This document shows, one piece after another, positions 1 through 12,575 of a DNA stretch of 55,000 bases. The stretch comes from Methanobacterium formicicum. Its GTDB lineage: Archaea > Methanobacteriota > Methanobacteria > Methanobacteriales > Methanobacteriaceae. A program made the position numbers and the translations under genes. The notes beneath the pieces were generated by a model. The model worked only from the letters and a program-made list of their open reading frames with translations, was not told the origin of the DNA and made no database searches. The stretch is taken from contig NZ_JARVXG010000051.1 in the NCBI RefSeq assembly GCF_029848115.1, forward strand, positions 10,001 through 65,000, in the 5' to 3' direction. Each line of letters begins with the position of its first letter. The first letter of the stretch is position 1.

Positions 1-538
1 TAATAGCAGCCCTCAAGACGCTTTTTGGGTGTAATATAGAATCCACAGAATAAACATCGTCTTTTAACTTTGCTAAAGAAGGATCTTTTGCACAGTGAAC
101 AAGTAAAACAACATCCTTTAATAAAAGAACACCAACAATATATTTATGTCTAGTTTTAGATGAAGAGAATAGAGAATCCCTAAAAGTATTAATTAAATCT
201 TCAACTATATTACCATCAGGGTCAGGATAATTTTTACGAATATCTTCAATCCATCGTTTAATAGACGGATTTTTTGTGCGAATATCAGAAAATAATATTT
301 TCTTATCCATAATCCGCGATTCAAGGTTCCTTATAACCTCACGGATATGTAAATCTTCTTTAACTTCATAAAATAAAAAACTATCATCGTCGTTATTATC
401 CGGACTCAAAGCCCATTTTTCCCAGAAAAAAACTTTAGATTTAGAAATACCTTCATCAATATAATCTGAAACATCAATTTTTTCATTATTAGAACCATTG
501 ATTTCAATATCTGGCTCAAACAAGTTTTCTTCTATCAT
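1..538 (-). CDS. Unidentified protein, C-terminus beyond window edge
   Basis: An open frame runs from an ATG at 538 leftward to the window edge without a stop, giving about 179 residues of an incomplete protein. The start reads MIEENLFEPDIEING. The N-terminal 50 residues are acidic and probably flexible; later parts (KYIVGVLLLKDVVLLVHC) alternate hydrophobic residues like a beta-rich core. I recognise no family. It lies 56 bases downstream of the KTSC gene on the same strand, so it is probably the fourth gene of the SIR2-HerA operon. Function unknown; it may be a further component of that defence unit or an unrelated neighbour. Confidence 0.7.
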   Translation of the reverse strand, partial: MIEENLFEPDIEINGSNNEKIDVSDYIDEGISKSKVFFWEKWALSPDNNDDDSFLFYEVKEDLHIREVIRNLESRIMDKKILFSDIRTKNPSIKRWIEDIRKNYPDPDGNIVEDLINTFRDSLFSSSKTRHKYIVGVLLLKDVVLLVHCAKDPSLAKLKDDVYSVDSILHPKSVLRAAI

Positions 539-594
539 TATAATTACCATTGTAAGATTTCATCTTTTATACAGATAACCAATCAATGGTAGGT

Positions 595-813
595 CTATTC
601 AATCCTTTCATAGGGGTAAACATTTTTAAAATTCCAGTGTAAGTAAGATCCAACTGAATCTGCATTAGCTAAGTTATTAAATTCAGTTTCTGGTACTTCT
701 TTATAGATATACAAACTCTGATCATTAAATCTGACATAAGTGATCTGATTTTCAGCATCATAACCTATTTCTGCAACATGCGATGAAATTACGGGTATCA
801 TTTCAGGTATCAT
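595..813 (-). CDS. KTSC-domain protein
   Basis: The 72-residue protein is a single KTSC domain: V-x-S-S-H-V-A-E-I-G-Y-D near the start, then a VRFNDQSLYIYKEVP strand pair and a NADSVGSYLHWNFKNVYPY tail. KTSC is a small domain first noted at the C-terminus of some lysyl-tRNA synthetases and in many stand-alone phage and bacterial proteins; its biochemical role is not firmly known. The start codon overlaps the stop of the HerA gene (ATGA), so the two are translationally coupled. Being inside a SIR2-HerA operon suggests a role in defence, perhaps sensing or regulating, but that is inference. Confidence 0.8.
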   Translation of the reverse strand: MIPEMIPVISSHVAEIGYDAENQITYVRFNDQSLYIYKEVPETEFNNLANADSVGSYLHWNFKNVYPYERIE

Positions 814-2606
814 TCTATCTCCTCGTTAAATCTTTGATTTCTCCATAAATTAAGTAGTTTTTTATAATTGTCATTAATATCCTCCTTTTTATTTAGCCAT
901 AAATCCGAAGGTAAAGGATCTGAACTTTTAGGAGTATTATGGGCCTTATAAAACTTTACTCTTGATGGGATCTTTACTGCTTCCCCAGATATGATCCCTT
1001 CACCTGTTCTTAAACTTGGAAGAAGATCAATAATAGTTTGCAACTCATCCTGAATTGCGGACTTTATATGGCCCCTATCTTTAGAATTATTCATTCGCAG
1101 AGCAATAATAGTTCCACACTGACTTAAAACAGTTTCATCTAATTCAGAAGGTCGCTGAGTGACCATTACTAAACCAACACCATATTTGCGCCCTTCTTTA
1201 GCTATCGTCTGAACAGTCTTGGATGAAATAGAATTTTCTCCTGCTTTTAAGTAATTATGAGCTTCTTCAAGAACAATCATCAAAGGTTGTTCTTTACCAC
1301 CAATTGGAGTATTTTGCCCCCAAAATAGCCCATCATAAACTATTTTAAGTAAAGTACCTGAGATTGAATTCATTATTTCGCTGGGTACTCCAGATAAATC
1401 AAGGATTGTAACTGGTTCTCCAGTACCTATCCACCCTATCAATAATTCACTTAAATCTTTCTCAATTTTCCCTTCTAAATTTGGATTATACTCTCCTGGT
1501 TTGAATAAAAAACTGTACCTGCTATCTTTCAATTTGATTCTTATGCTATCAAGAAAACCCAATATACCTTTTCTAGCATTATTGAAAAATGGTTCAGTAT
1601 TGTCGGGAGTTGCTGATTGATATTTACTGGATATCAAATTTTCCGGATCACCTTTTTCTTTTAGACACTCAGAGTGATCTTTTTTAAAAGTTTTTCTTTC
1701 AAAATCATCCAGATTGAACCAAAGTTGATTAATACTAAAAGGTATTGGACTATCTGCAGTTATTATCTCTTTTTCAACTCCCAAATCATTAATCTTATTT
1801 GAAGCAGCTTTAGCTTCTACAATTTTAGATCTAAAATAATCTTTATTAGGATCAGTTAAATTCCCTGGAAATATACTCATTAATTCTTCAAACGGTAAGG
1901 CCCAAAAAGGGATATACAATTCTTTTTCATTTTTTGAAGGATTAGCATTAATTTTGTAAACATTACTTTTATCGCTTAAAGCAGAATTGTATTCCCCATG
2001 AGGGTCAACTACAAGAATTCTAGAACTTTCAAAACCTTTTTCTGCTATTGAATTCAATAAAACCGCAGTCAAATTTGATTTCCCACTACCTGTTGAACCA
2101 AGGATTGCACAATGTCTCGAAACTAATTTATTTAAATCTATTTTCGCATTTAAGCTTTCAGAAATACTTATATTTCCCAGATTAATTGAATTATTTTCAT
2201 CAAAACCACCATATACAATGCTCAAATCTTTTATTGTAACTAAATGGATTTTGTCACCAGTGGTAGGAGATTGTGATACACCCCTATCAAATCTGTTTCC
2301 AATTTGTTCCCCAACTAAGACCATGTTGAGCCATTGTTTATTACTTAATTTATCGTAACCATCCACTAAAAGTTCATTATAATTATCAGGCATTGCTGCA
2401 GCCCCTATTTTTGTAACAATACCATACAAATTAGCATACCCTAATGGAATTTTCAAAAATGAACCTATTTGACCAACACGATAGACTACACCTTCAATAA
2501 CTGGCATATTAGATTTTAAGTTATCAGCAAGTTGAACTGTAATATTATTCCCATTCACACTTACTATTTCGCCAATTTCAGTATATTTATTAATCATGAG
2601 TTTCAC
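810..2606 (-). CDS. HerA-like hexameric ATPase (DUF87) of SIR2-HerA system
   Basis: The 598-residue protein has a HerA-type N-terminal beta barrel (residues about 5-130), a Walker A loop GSTGSGKSN at 170-178, a Walker B/catalytic stretch IVLEEAHNYL near 446-453, and the arginine-rich QRPSELDETVLSQC segment that follows in HerA/FtsK ATPases. HerA proteins are ring-shaped DNA translocases. Paired with a SIR2 protein they form a known antiviral complex (SIR2-HerA, also called Nezha) in which HerA assembles with and controls the NAD-consuming SIR2 subunit. Translation starts at a GTG directly after the SIR2 stop codon; an internal ATG at 2597 is an alternative. No NurA nuclease partner is visible. 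Confidence 0.9.
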   Translation of the reverse strand: MKLMINKYTEIGEIVSVNGNNITVQLADNLKSNMPVIEGVVYRVGQIGSFLKIPLGYANLYGIVTKIGAAAMPDNYNELLVDGYDKLSNKQWLNMVLVGEQIGNRFDRGVSQSPTTGDKIHLVTIKDLSIVYGGFDENNSINLGNISISESLNAKIDLNKLVSRHCAILGSTGSGKSNLTAVLLNSIAEKGFESSRILVVDPHGEYNSALSDKSNVYKINANPSKNEKELYIPFWALPFEELMSIFPGNLTDPNKDYFRSKIVEAKAASNKINDLGVEKEIITADSPIPFSINQLWFNLDDFERKTFKKDHSECLKEKGDPENLISSKYQSATPDNTEPFFNNARKGILGFLDSIRIKLKDSRYSFLFKPGEYNPNLEGKIEKDLSELLIGWIGTGEPVTILDLSGVPSEIMNSISGTLLKIVYDGLFWGQNTPIGGKEQPLMIVLEEAHNYLKAGENSISSKTVQTIAKEGRKYGVGLVMVTQRPSELDETVLSQCGTIIALRMNNSKDRGHIKSAIQDELQTIIDLLPSLRTGEGIISGEAVKIPSRVKFYKAHNTPKSSDPLPSDLWLNKKEDINDNYKKLLNLWRNQRFNEEIE

Positions 2607-3836
2607 TTATTCTAAATTATTATCAATTATCAAAGAACTCAAAAAAGAGACAAAATTAGAAAAATCGGGAAGTAAAAATTCTCCTTCTTTCATTTTTATT
2701 TCATTTTCATCAGAATCCAACTCATCCCACTGCTTAAAATACTTGTTTAAAAAATCCGTTTGTTCACTTTCAGTTTTTAATTCCCAAATACCATATTGAC
2801 ATCCAATTACCGCGTTTCTAATACCGTAAATTGATAATTTGCTGTTTTTTTTGGCCATTTTAACTAAGTTTGAGTTATTTTTTAAAATGAAATCTTTGTT
2901 ACCATCTTGATTTATAATATCATAATAAAGAGAGAAAACGTGAGAAGATGAATTAGAATTTAAAGCCGTGACAATTCTTTCGTTGATATGTTCATCTCCA
3001 AAAGAATATCCACATGTAATCAAAATAGAATCATCACGCCTTAAAAAATTACTCAACCTATCCAAAAATGAGATATAAGGCTGTTTTTTGGAATCACTAT
3101 ATTTAAGAGTTGAAGGATAAATAAGAATGTCATTTTCACTTGAATCTTTACGTAAAACCTTCCCTGATCTTTTATCATGATGCCAGCCTAATGATCCATG
3201 AATTTTCCATAATTTGGTCTGTCTAGGCAAAAATTCAAAATCTTCAACCGAATCAGAATTAAAAAAAGGCATAAAACTACCAGTGAAACCATCATAATAT
3301 GGAACATTTTTTAATTCCAACCCTAATTCAAACAGGTAATCATAATTAAGAGTAAATATTTCAATTCCATACTTCCTATCAGCACGATTTATCCACTCTG
3401 TGAAATCACTGTGAATACTATTTTCCAAATATATTTCATTTTCCATTAATTTTTCATGAATTGATACATTTTTTCTAATTTCAGTTTTTATAAGTGTGAT
3501 TAAATCAGAAATATCATCCAAATTTAAGCCATTAATTTCTGTATCACCAAAAATAACGTCTTTTTTCTTTTCAAGATTTGTTAAAAGAGTCTCAATATTA
3601 TAATTCGCCTCTCCAATCTCATCCTTTATTTGATTAATAGCATCTTCATATTGAGTTAATTCAGCTTCAATAATTTCAGTTAATTCACCAATAGCAGGAA
3701 TATAAGGATGATCATCTTTCTTTCTAGCTAAAGAAGTTCCGGCTCCAAATAAAAAACCAATTCGTTTCTTATCAGAAATTAACAACTGTTGTAGTTGACG
3801 AATATATTCAGAAGGATCATGGGTTAACTCAGCCAT
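2607..3836 (-). CDS. SIR2-like NADase, defence effector
   Basis: The 409-residue protein has a SIR2_2-type Rossmann fold. Visible motifs are the glycine-rich FLFGAGTS at residues 28-35, FTLNYDYLFE (161-170) with the NAD-binding Asn164 and Asp166, LWKIHGSLGWH with the catalytic His213, and CGYSFGDEHIN near 275-285. These residues are those used by defence SIR2 proteins to cleave NAD and stop infected cells. All appear intact, so the protein should be active. It is the first gene of the operon, followed at once by HerA. A spacer of 90 bases separates it from the conserved host genes on its upstream side. Confidence 0.9.
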   Translation of the reverse strand: MAELTHDPSEYIRQLQQLLISDKKRIGFLFGAGTSLARKKDDHPYIPAIGELTEIIEAELTQYEDAINQIKDEIGEANYNIETLLTNLEKKKDVIFGDTEINGLNLDDISDLITLIKTEIRKNVSIHEKLMENEIYLENSIHSDFTEWINRADRKYGIEIFTLNYDYLFELGLELKNVPYYDGFTGSFMPFFNSDSVEDFEFLPRQTKLWKIHGSLGWHHDKRSGKVLRKDSSENDILIYPSTLKYSDSKKQPYISFLDRLSNFLRRDDSILITCGYSFGDEHINERIVTALNSNSSSHVFSLYYDIINQDGNKDFILKNNSNLVKMAKKNSKLSIYGIRNAVIGCQYGIWELKTESEQTDFLNKYFKQWDELDSDENEIKMKEGEFLLPDFSNFVSFLSSLIIDNNLE

Positions 3837-3926
3837 TGTTACACACCATCAATATAACTTTATCATTGTAATTTAATACTATGATATTAATAAAGGTATG
3901 TAATAAAAAAATAACTTAAAAAAAAA

Positions 3927-4593
<667 letters not shown>

Positions 4594-4604
4594 TTATATC
4601 ACCT

Positions 4605-5250
<646 letters not shown>

Positions 5251-5251
5251 A

Positions 5252-7197
<1,946 letters not shown>

Positions 7198-7214
7198 CTT
7201 ATTATGTTAGGGAT

Positions 7215-7224
7215 TATTTATAAG
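7215..7224 (-). promoter_or_regulatory. TATA box for the operon starting at 7181
   Basis: On the minus strand the sequence CTTATAAATA lies about 35 bases before the start codon and is followed by an AGGAGGTATT ribosome site directly before the ATG. Position and sequence fit an archaeal TATA box. No other promoter-like site is clear before the downstream genes of the operon. Confidence 0.6.
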
Positions 7225-7262
<38 letters not shown>

Positions 7263-7380
7263 CAGTTTGGGTCTTAAAAAAATAAATCACCTAATTTAAA
7301 TTGGGACTTTCCAATTATTAATATTTTCCGAAAATTCCCATAATATTACCGAGATTTATCATCCCAGTTGGAGGTTACAT

Positions 7381-8526
<1,146 letters not shown>

Positions 8527-8706
8527 TTTAATATCCTTGAAAAGTTTTTCATGGGGATTTTATAAAAAATTCAAACCTTAAGAAATAGTTAATTAATGGT
8601 CTTTTTAATATTTGCCTATTTTATTTGGAATGTTTTCCTAGTGAATTGTTCGACTGGAAAATAAATCACCACCGGAATAAAATTATCGGAAGGAGGATAA
8701 CTTACA

Positions 8707-8796
8707 TTGCCAGGAGTAATTTTAATGAATCCACAGGTTATGAATTCACTGGTAGAAAAAGAGTTTAATCTATTAAAATTGAGTGGATTTAATTAA
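8707..8796 (+). CDS. Possible 29-residue small protein
   Basis: A GGAGG at 8692-8696 is followed after 10 bases by a TTG and an open frame of 29 codons (MPGVILMNPQVMNSLVEKEF at the start). A second ribosome-site-like AGGAG at 8712 precedes an in-frame ATG at 8725. It overlaps the stop of the opposite-strand gene by four bases. No homologue is recognised. The good ribosome site is the only strong support, so it may be a remnant of a larger gene. Confidence 0.3.
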   Translation: MPGVILMNPQVMNSLVEKEFNLLKLSGFN

Positions 8797-9362
8797 TCCT
8801 GGGATTGTATAAAGGAAACGATGTTCTTAAAAAGTTCCAGAGAGTCTTTATTGTTGCTTAAACTCCAGGCTAATTTATTCCTAAGTGATCTTTTTGGTTC
8901 TTCACCCAGGGAGTTCATGTAGAAGATGGTGTGGTTGAATAGGGTATCAGAACCGATCCTAAACTTAGTATCTCCATCCTTTTGAACCTCATCGATTTTC
9001 CGGCGGAAAATTCTTTTAAGGCTTTTGGAAGCCCGGTAAACCTCTTCATGGTCATTGCTTTCCATCTGTTTGAGGATGGTTTCAATTTCCACGAAATCAG
9101 TGCGTGATACACCAAAGACAATACCTTCTGGTCTTATGGACTGTATCCGCTTCACTCCATCGTATATGGTGAAATCATAATCAGCGATGTAGATCTGCCC
9201 TTCGCGCAGGAGGGCCATTAATGATTCATTGAATGTTTTATCCGATGTTCCTATCCCAGATTTTGATCTAATAATCTCTAAGATCTGCTTTTTGGATAGT
9301 TCATCCCCCTCTAATATGTCCAGGATTAAATTTCTCAAATTGTAATTTTTGGGCATGTTCAC
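8793..9362 (-). CDS. Winged-helix-like hypothetical protein
   Basis: A 189-residue protein. Residues 5-60 (LRNLILDILEGDELSKKQIL and the following helices, ending LLREGQIYIADYDF) look like a winged helix-turn-helix with a beta wing. The rest is helical and charged, with a KSLKRIFRRKIDEVQ segment. It may be a transcription regulator, but the family is not recognised. An ACTATATAAAAG-type TATA element on the minus strand sits near 9398-9409. It is divergent from the pilin gene, so it could regulate it; that is speculation. Confidence 0.75.
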   Translation of the reverse strand: MNMPKNYNLRNLILDILEGDELSKKQILEIIRSKSGIGTSDKTFNESLMALLREGQIYIADYDFTIYDGVKRIQSIRPEGIVFGVSRTDFVEIETILKQMESNDHEEVYRASKSLKRIFRRKIDEVQKDGDTKFRIGSDTLFNHTIFYMNSLGEEPKRSLRNKLAWSLSNNKDSLELFKNIVSFIQSQD

Positions 9363-9445
9363 AAACCCTCTTTTTTATTGTGTGATAATATGCACAAAGA
9401 ACTATATAAAAGATAATTATATGTGAATATTTAATATCATCATCA

Positions 9446-9465
9446 ATCTATATAGTAATATAGAT
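9446..9465. promoter_or_regulatory. Perfect palindrome upstream of pilin gene
   Basis: ATCTATAT, a four-base spacer AGTA, and ATATAGAT form a perfect inverted repeat of 8-base arms. It lies between the divergent winged-helix gene and the pilin gene, upstream of the pilin TATA box (TTTATATA, 9503-9510). This is the expected shape of an operator for a dimeric regulator. Confidence 0.5.
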
Positions 9466-9567
9466 CGAAGATGAATATTGTTCTCTACGAACAAAGAAAA
9501 TATTTATATACAACTATCAACAGAAAAGATGTATATAAATAAGAAAACCCTTATTGGAGGTAAAAAT

Positions 9568-9750
<183 letters not shown>

Positions 9751-10047
9751 ATTTTTCTATTTTTTTTTCTTTTCTTATTTTTAGAATTTCTGATGATTTT
9801 TTCTCTAAAATTACAATTTTAATTATAAATAAATATGTTGTCACTCTTACTCACTGCCAACAGAAAAAGTTTTTGTAAGCGTTTATTACCTAATTAAATA
9901 CATCTAATGTTTAAGGCCCACTGATTTTTGGAATAACTTGCACTAAAAGATACACGTGTAATGTTATATAATATGAGGAATATAATACATTACTAATTAA
10001 TTATAAATGAGAAAATTAGATTAAACATCTAAGTTAAGTGTGAGATC

Positions 10048-10230
10048 ATGGACCCTAAAATTCTTGATAATGGAGGACAAATAAGCGCTGAAATGATCCT
10101 CCTTATAGGTGCTATACTGATAATAGTAATTATTGCCGGAGGATACATCCTGGATATCTCCGGATCCATTGCCGGAAACATTACCAGTGTGGTTGACACT
10201 GCAAGAGACAACACCATAAACCGAATGTAA
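10048..10230 (+). CDS. Second class III signal-peptide pilin-like protein
   Basis: A 60-residue pilin-like protein with the leader MDPKILDNG followed by [16 protein letters not shown], again a class III signal with cleavage before Gln11. A hydrophobic helix runs to about residue 35. The short tail has one N-glycosylation sequon, Asn44-Ile-Thr46, which the adjacent AglB-type gene product might use. It differs clearly from the 9568 pilin. A TATA element (TTATATAAT) lies near 9964-9972. Confidence 0.85.
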   Translation: MDPKILDNGGQISAEMILLIGAILIIVIIAGGYILDISGSIAGNITSVVDTARDNTINRM

Positions 10231-10288
10231 GGTCCTCTTGCCTAATACTATTTTTTAGTCATATAATTATGTATTAATCTTCATTTTG

Positions 10289-12547
10289 TTAGACTGCCTG
10301 CCAAACTGTACTACTGTTATTTTTATATAGTGAACTGAAGGTGGGGGTGTTCACACTCTCCAGCACCAACTTGGTAAAGGTGGAGTTTTCAAATCGCTTA
10401 TCCATTACTACCACTTCTGATTCATCAAATAGTATTACCACACAGAGATTACTGTTGGGGTTAATGTAAGTCTTATTTTCCACAGTACCATCAGATTGGA
10501 TGAAACAGTAGGGTAACTCGCCCTTATAAGTCACAGTTTTGTGGGTGTTATCAAATTGGAACCTAGTGTCACTTAACACGAGGTTCCCCTCTTCATGATG
10601 GATATCTGCAAAAACGTAGGTGAAATTTCCACCACCATTTTTATCAAAGTCCCAGCTACCAAAATTGAATACCCAGAAACCTTTGTTCACCATTTGGGTG
10701 TAAGTCCATACTACATAAGGTCGGGGACTATTCGGATGAGTGTAGGAAATAATTGTTTCTGCCTGGGACAGACTAAGGTTATACTGGTTAACCAGTAGAT
10801 CCCGGGCAACTGATTTATCAACACCCAGAATATTGTTTAAGATTTCTGCAGTCCGGTTTGTATTATGAGTGTATTCATCAAGGGTTAAATAGCCCAAATC
10901 TCCACTGGTGGCTATCATTCTGAAGATACCTGCGGATAAATTTCCATCGCTGGTGTAGAAGGCCCGGTCTATCCAGTATTCCCGGGCAGTGGTAGGGGAT
11001 TTAACTCCGTAAGTATAGGCACTATCCAGATTACGGTATTGAACTGTTTCAATGTAAGCCATTCTACCGTCAAGGGCCACCGATCGATTGGCAATGGAAG
11101 TTATGATGTGTCCTGCTGGCCAGTTGGAAAATACCACAGTGTCGTTAGAGGTATTGTGATTAATCCACTCCAGAGAATCCCACAGATTATCATCAGCTCC
11201 GGGAGGCATTTCCAGTGAGTCCATTACATTGGCCACCGCAGGGAATAACACCAGTAAGATTACCAGCAAAGTTAAAAAGGAAGTTAAGTATTGTTTATCC
11301 CTGAAAAGAGCAAGAACTATATTAGAAGACTTATTTTGCCGGATTAAACCCAGGTAATTCACACATAGACCTACCATTATCCCGGTGCTAATGGTTAAGG
11401 GAGGTATCATGATCATGATAAACCTGGACCCTTTCATAAGGGCTAAAAATCCAGTTAATGCCCATAAAACCAGGAAAAGATAGATGAACCAGTCCACAGA
11501 GTTCAAATACTTTTTCTTGAGGTCTTCAGTTAACAAAACCCGTAGCATCCATACCAGTCCAAAAATTCCCCCGAATAATGCAATCCCCACACCGGAAACA
11601 ACTCCGTCAAAGGTGGGATGGGATAATTCACTTACAGAAAGGTAGATGTCAGGCCAGGGGGCCCACGGACTTTGGACTCCTGTTAATTTCAAAAATTCCA
11701 GTGGCCCGTACAAGAGTTTAAGGAGACTTAAAAATCCGGTGAATAATGTTAACAGGATAAGGGTGACTGCGATAAATGTTAAAAATGTTGTTATGAATTG
11801 TTTCATGGGTTTTTTCTGGAAGTAAGACCCCAAAATCCATAAAACACTGAAAACAGCCATTAAATAGAAATAATATTGCCAACCATTCCAGGCAGTGGAA
11901 AAAAGGAACATGGAAAATCCGGCTAATATCGAGAGAATTATGCTATTTCGGGGATTTTTATTGATGGAAGATTCCCAGAAGAGCCATACCACCAGTAGGG
12001 GGAATAAAATAATGAAGATATCGGTATCAAACCAGCCAGCCACGGTACGAAGGAAATAAAAAGGTGCTAAAACTGTTAAAACACCGGCAACAACGGCACC
12101 AGATTCATTGGTTAATCTGCGGGTGAAAAAATAGGCCACCACCCCTGCCAGTGGAGCCACAAATGCAGATAGCCAGAAACAAACCACCAGCAAGGGGACA
12201 CTGCTGAATAAATTAATGAACTTGTAAACCAGGGCCGTGAGGTAAACAATCAAGGGAGGGTAGTCCAGGGGAACACCAGGAGAATAGGAATGGGTATCCC
12301 ACTCCCGGCCATCGATTATAGTGTCGCCTAAATATCCATGATCCAGGAAGTTACTTGTTAAACGGTAATTGTAATATGAATCAAGTTCATACATGTAGGG
12401 TAAGTTGTTTTCATCCAGTGAAAATGATTTTTCATCGATGGGAGTGCCGGTTACATGGGCAGATCCAATTCTAAAGAAAAATCCAATGGCGAATATCACC
12501 AAAATTGCAGTGATCAGTTTAATATATTTTTTTTCCATTTTAAACAA
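10289..12547 (-). CDS. aglB: STT3/AglB oligosaccharyltransferase
   Basis: A 752-residue multi-spanning GT-C enzyme that moves a lipid-linked glycan to Asn on secreted proteins. Family marks are the first acidic motif (MYELDSYYNYRLTSNFLDHG), the second one AGWFDTDIFI, and the external-loop SVSE (DIYLSVSELSHP). About 12-13 helices precede a soluble C-terminal domain. The usual WWDYG sequon-binding motif is replaced by SNWPAGHIITSIANR, so the site is altered. It may be a paralogue with different specificity. It sits convergent to a pilin with a sequon and beside two more GT-C proteins. Start may be the TTG at 12547 or an ATG at 12538. Confidence 0.88.
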   Translation of the reverse strand: MFKMEKKYIKLITAILVIFAIGFFFRIGSAHVTGTPIDEKSFSLDENNLPYMYELDSYYNYRLTSNFLDHGYLGDTIIDGREWDTHSYSPGVPLDYPPLIVYLTALVYKFINLFSSVPLLVVCFWLSAFVAPLAGVVAYFFTRRLTNESGAVVAGVLTVLAPFYFLRTVAGWFDTDIFIILFPLLVVWLFWESSINKNPRNSIILSILAGFSMFLFSTAWNGWQYYFYLMAVFSVLWILGSYFQKKPMKQFITTFLTFIAVTLILLTLFTGFLSLLKLLYGPLEFLKLTGVQSPWAPWPDIYLSVSELSHPTFDGVVSGVGIALFGGIFGLVWMLRVLLTEDLKKKYLNSVDWFIYLFLVLWALTGFLALMKGSRFIMIMIPPLTISTGIMVGLCVNYLGLIRQNKSSNIVLALFRDKQYLTSFLTLLVILLVLFPAVANVMDSLEMPPGADDNLWDSLEWINHNTSNDTVVFSNWPAGHIITSIANRSVALDGRMAYIETVQYRNLDSAYTYGVKSPTTAREYWIDRAFYTSDGNLSAGIFRMIATSGDLGYLTLDEYTHNTNRTAEILNNILGVDKSVARDLLVNQYNLSLSQAETIISYTHPNSPRPYVVWTYTQMVNKGFWVFNFGSWDFDKNGGGNFTYVFADIHHEEGNLVLSDTRFQFDNTHKTVTYKGELPYCFIQSDGTVENKTYINPNSNLCVVILFDESEVVVMDKRFENSTFTKLVLESVNTPTFSSLYKNNSSTVWQAV

Positions 12548-12575
12548 CTTTTACCTTAGTTCTATATTAAAAGTT

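Noticed and set aside
9478..9567. Upstream extension of the first pilin
   Set aside because: It would add 30 residues before the class III signal, lacks a ribosome site, and covers the TATA region.
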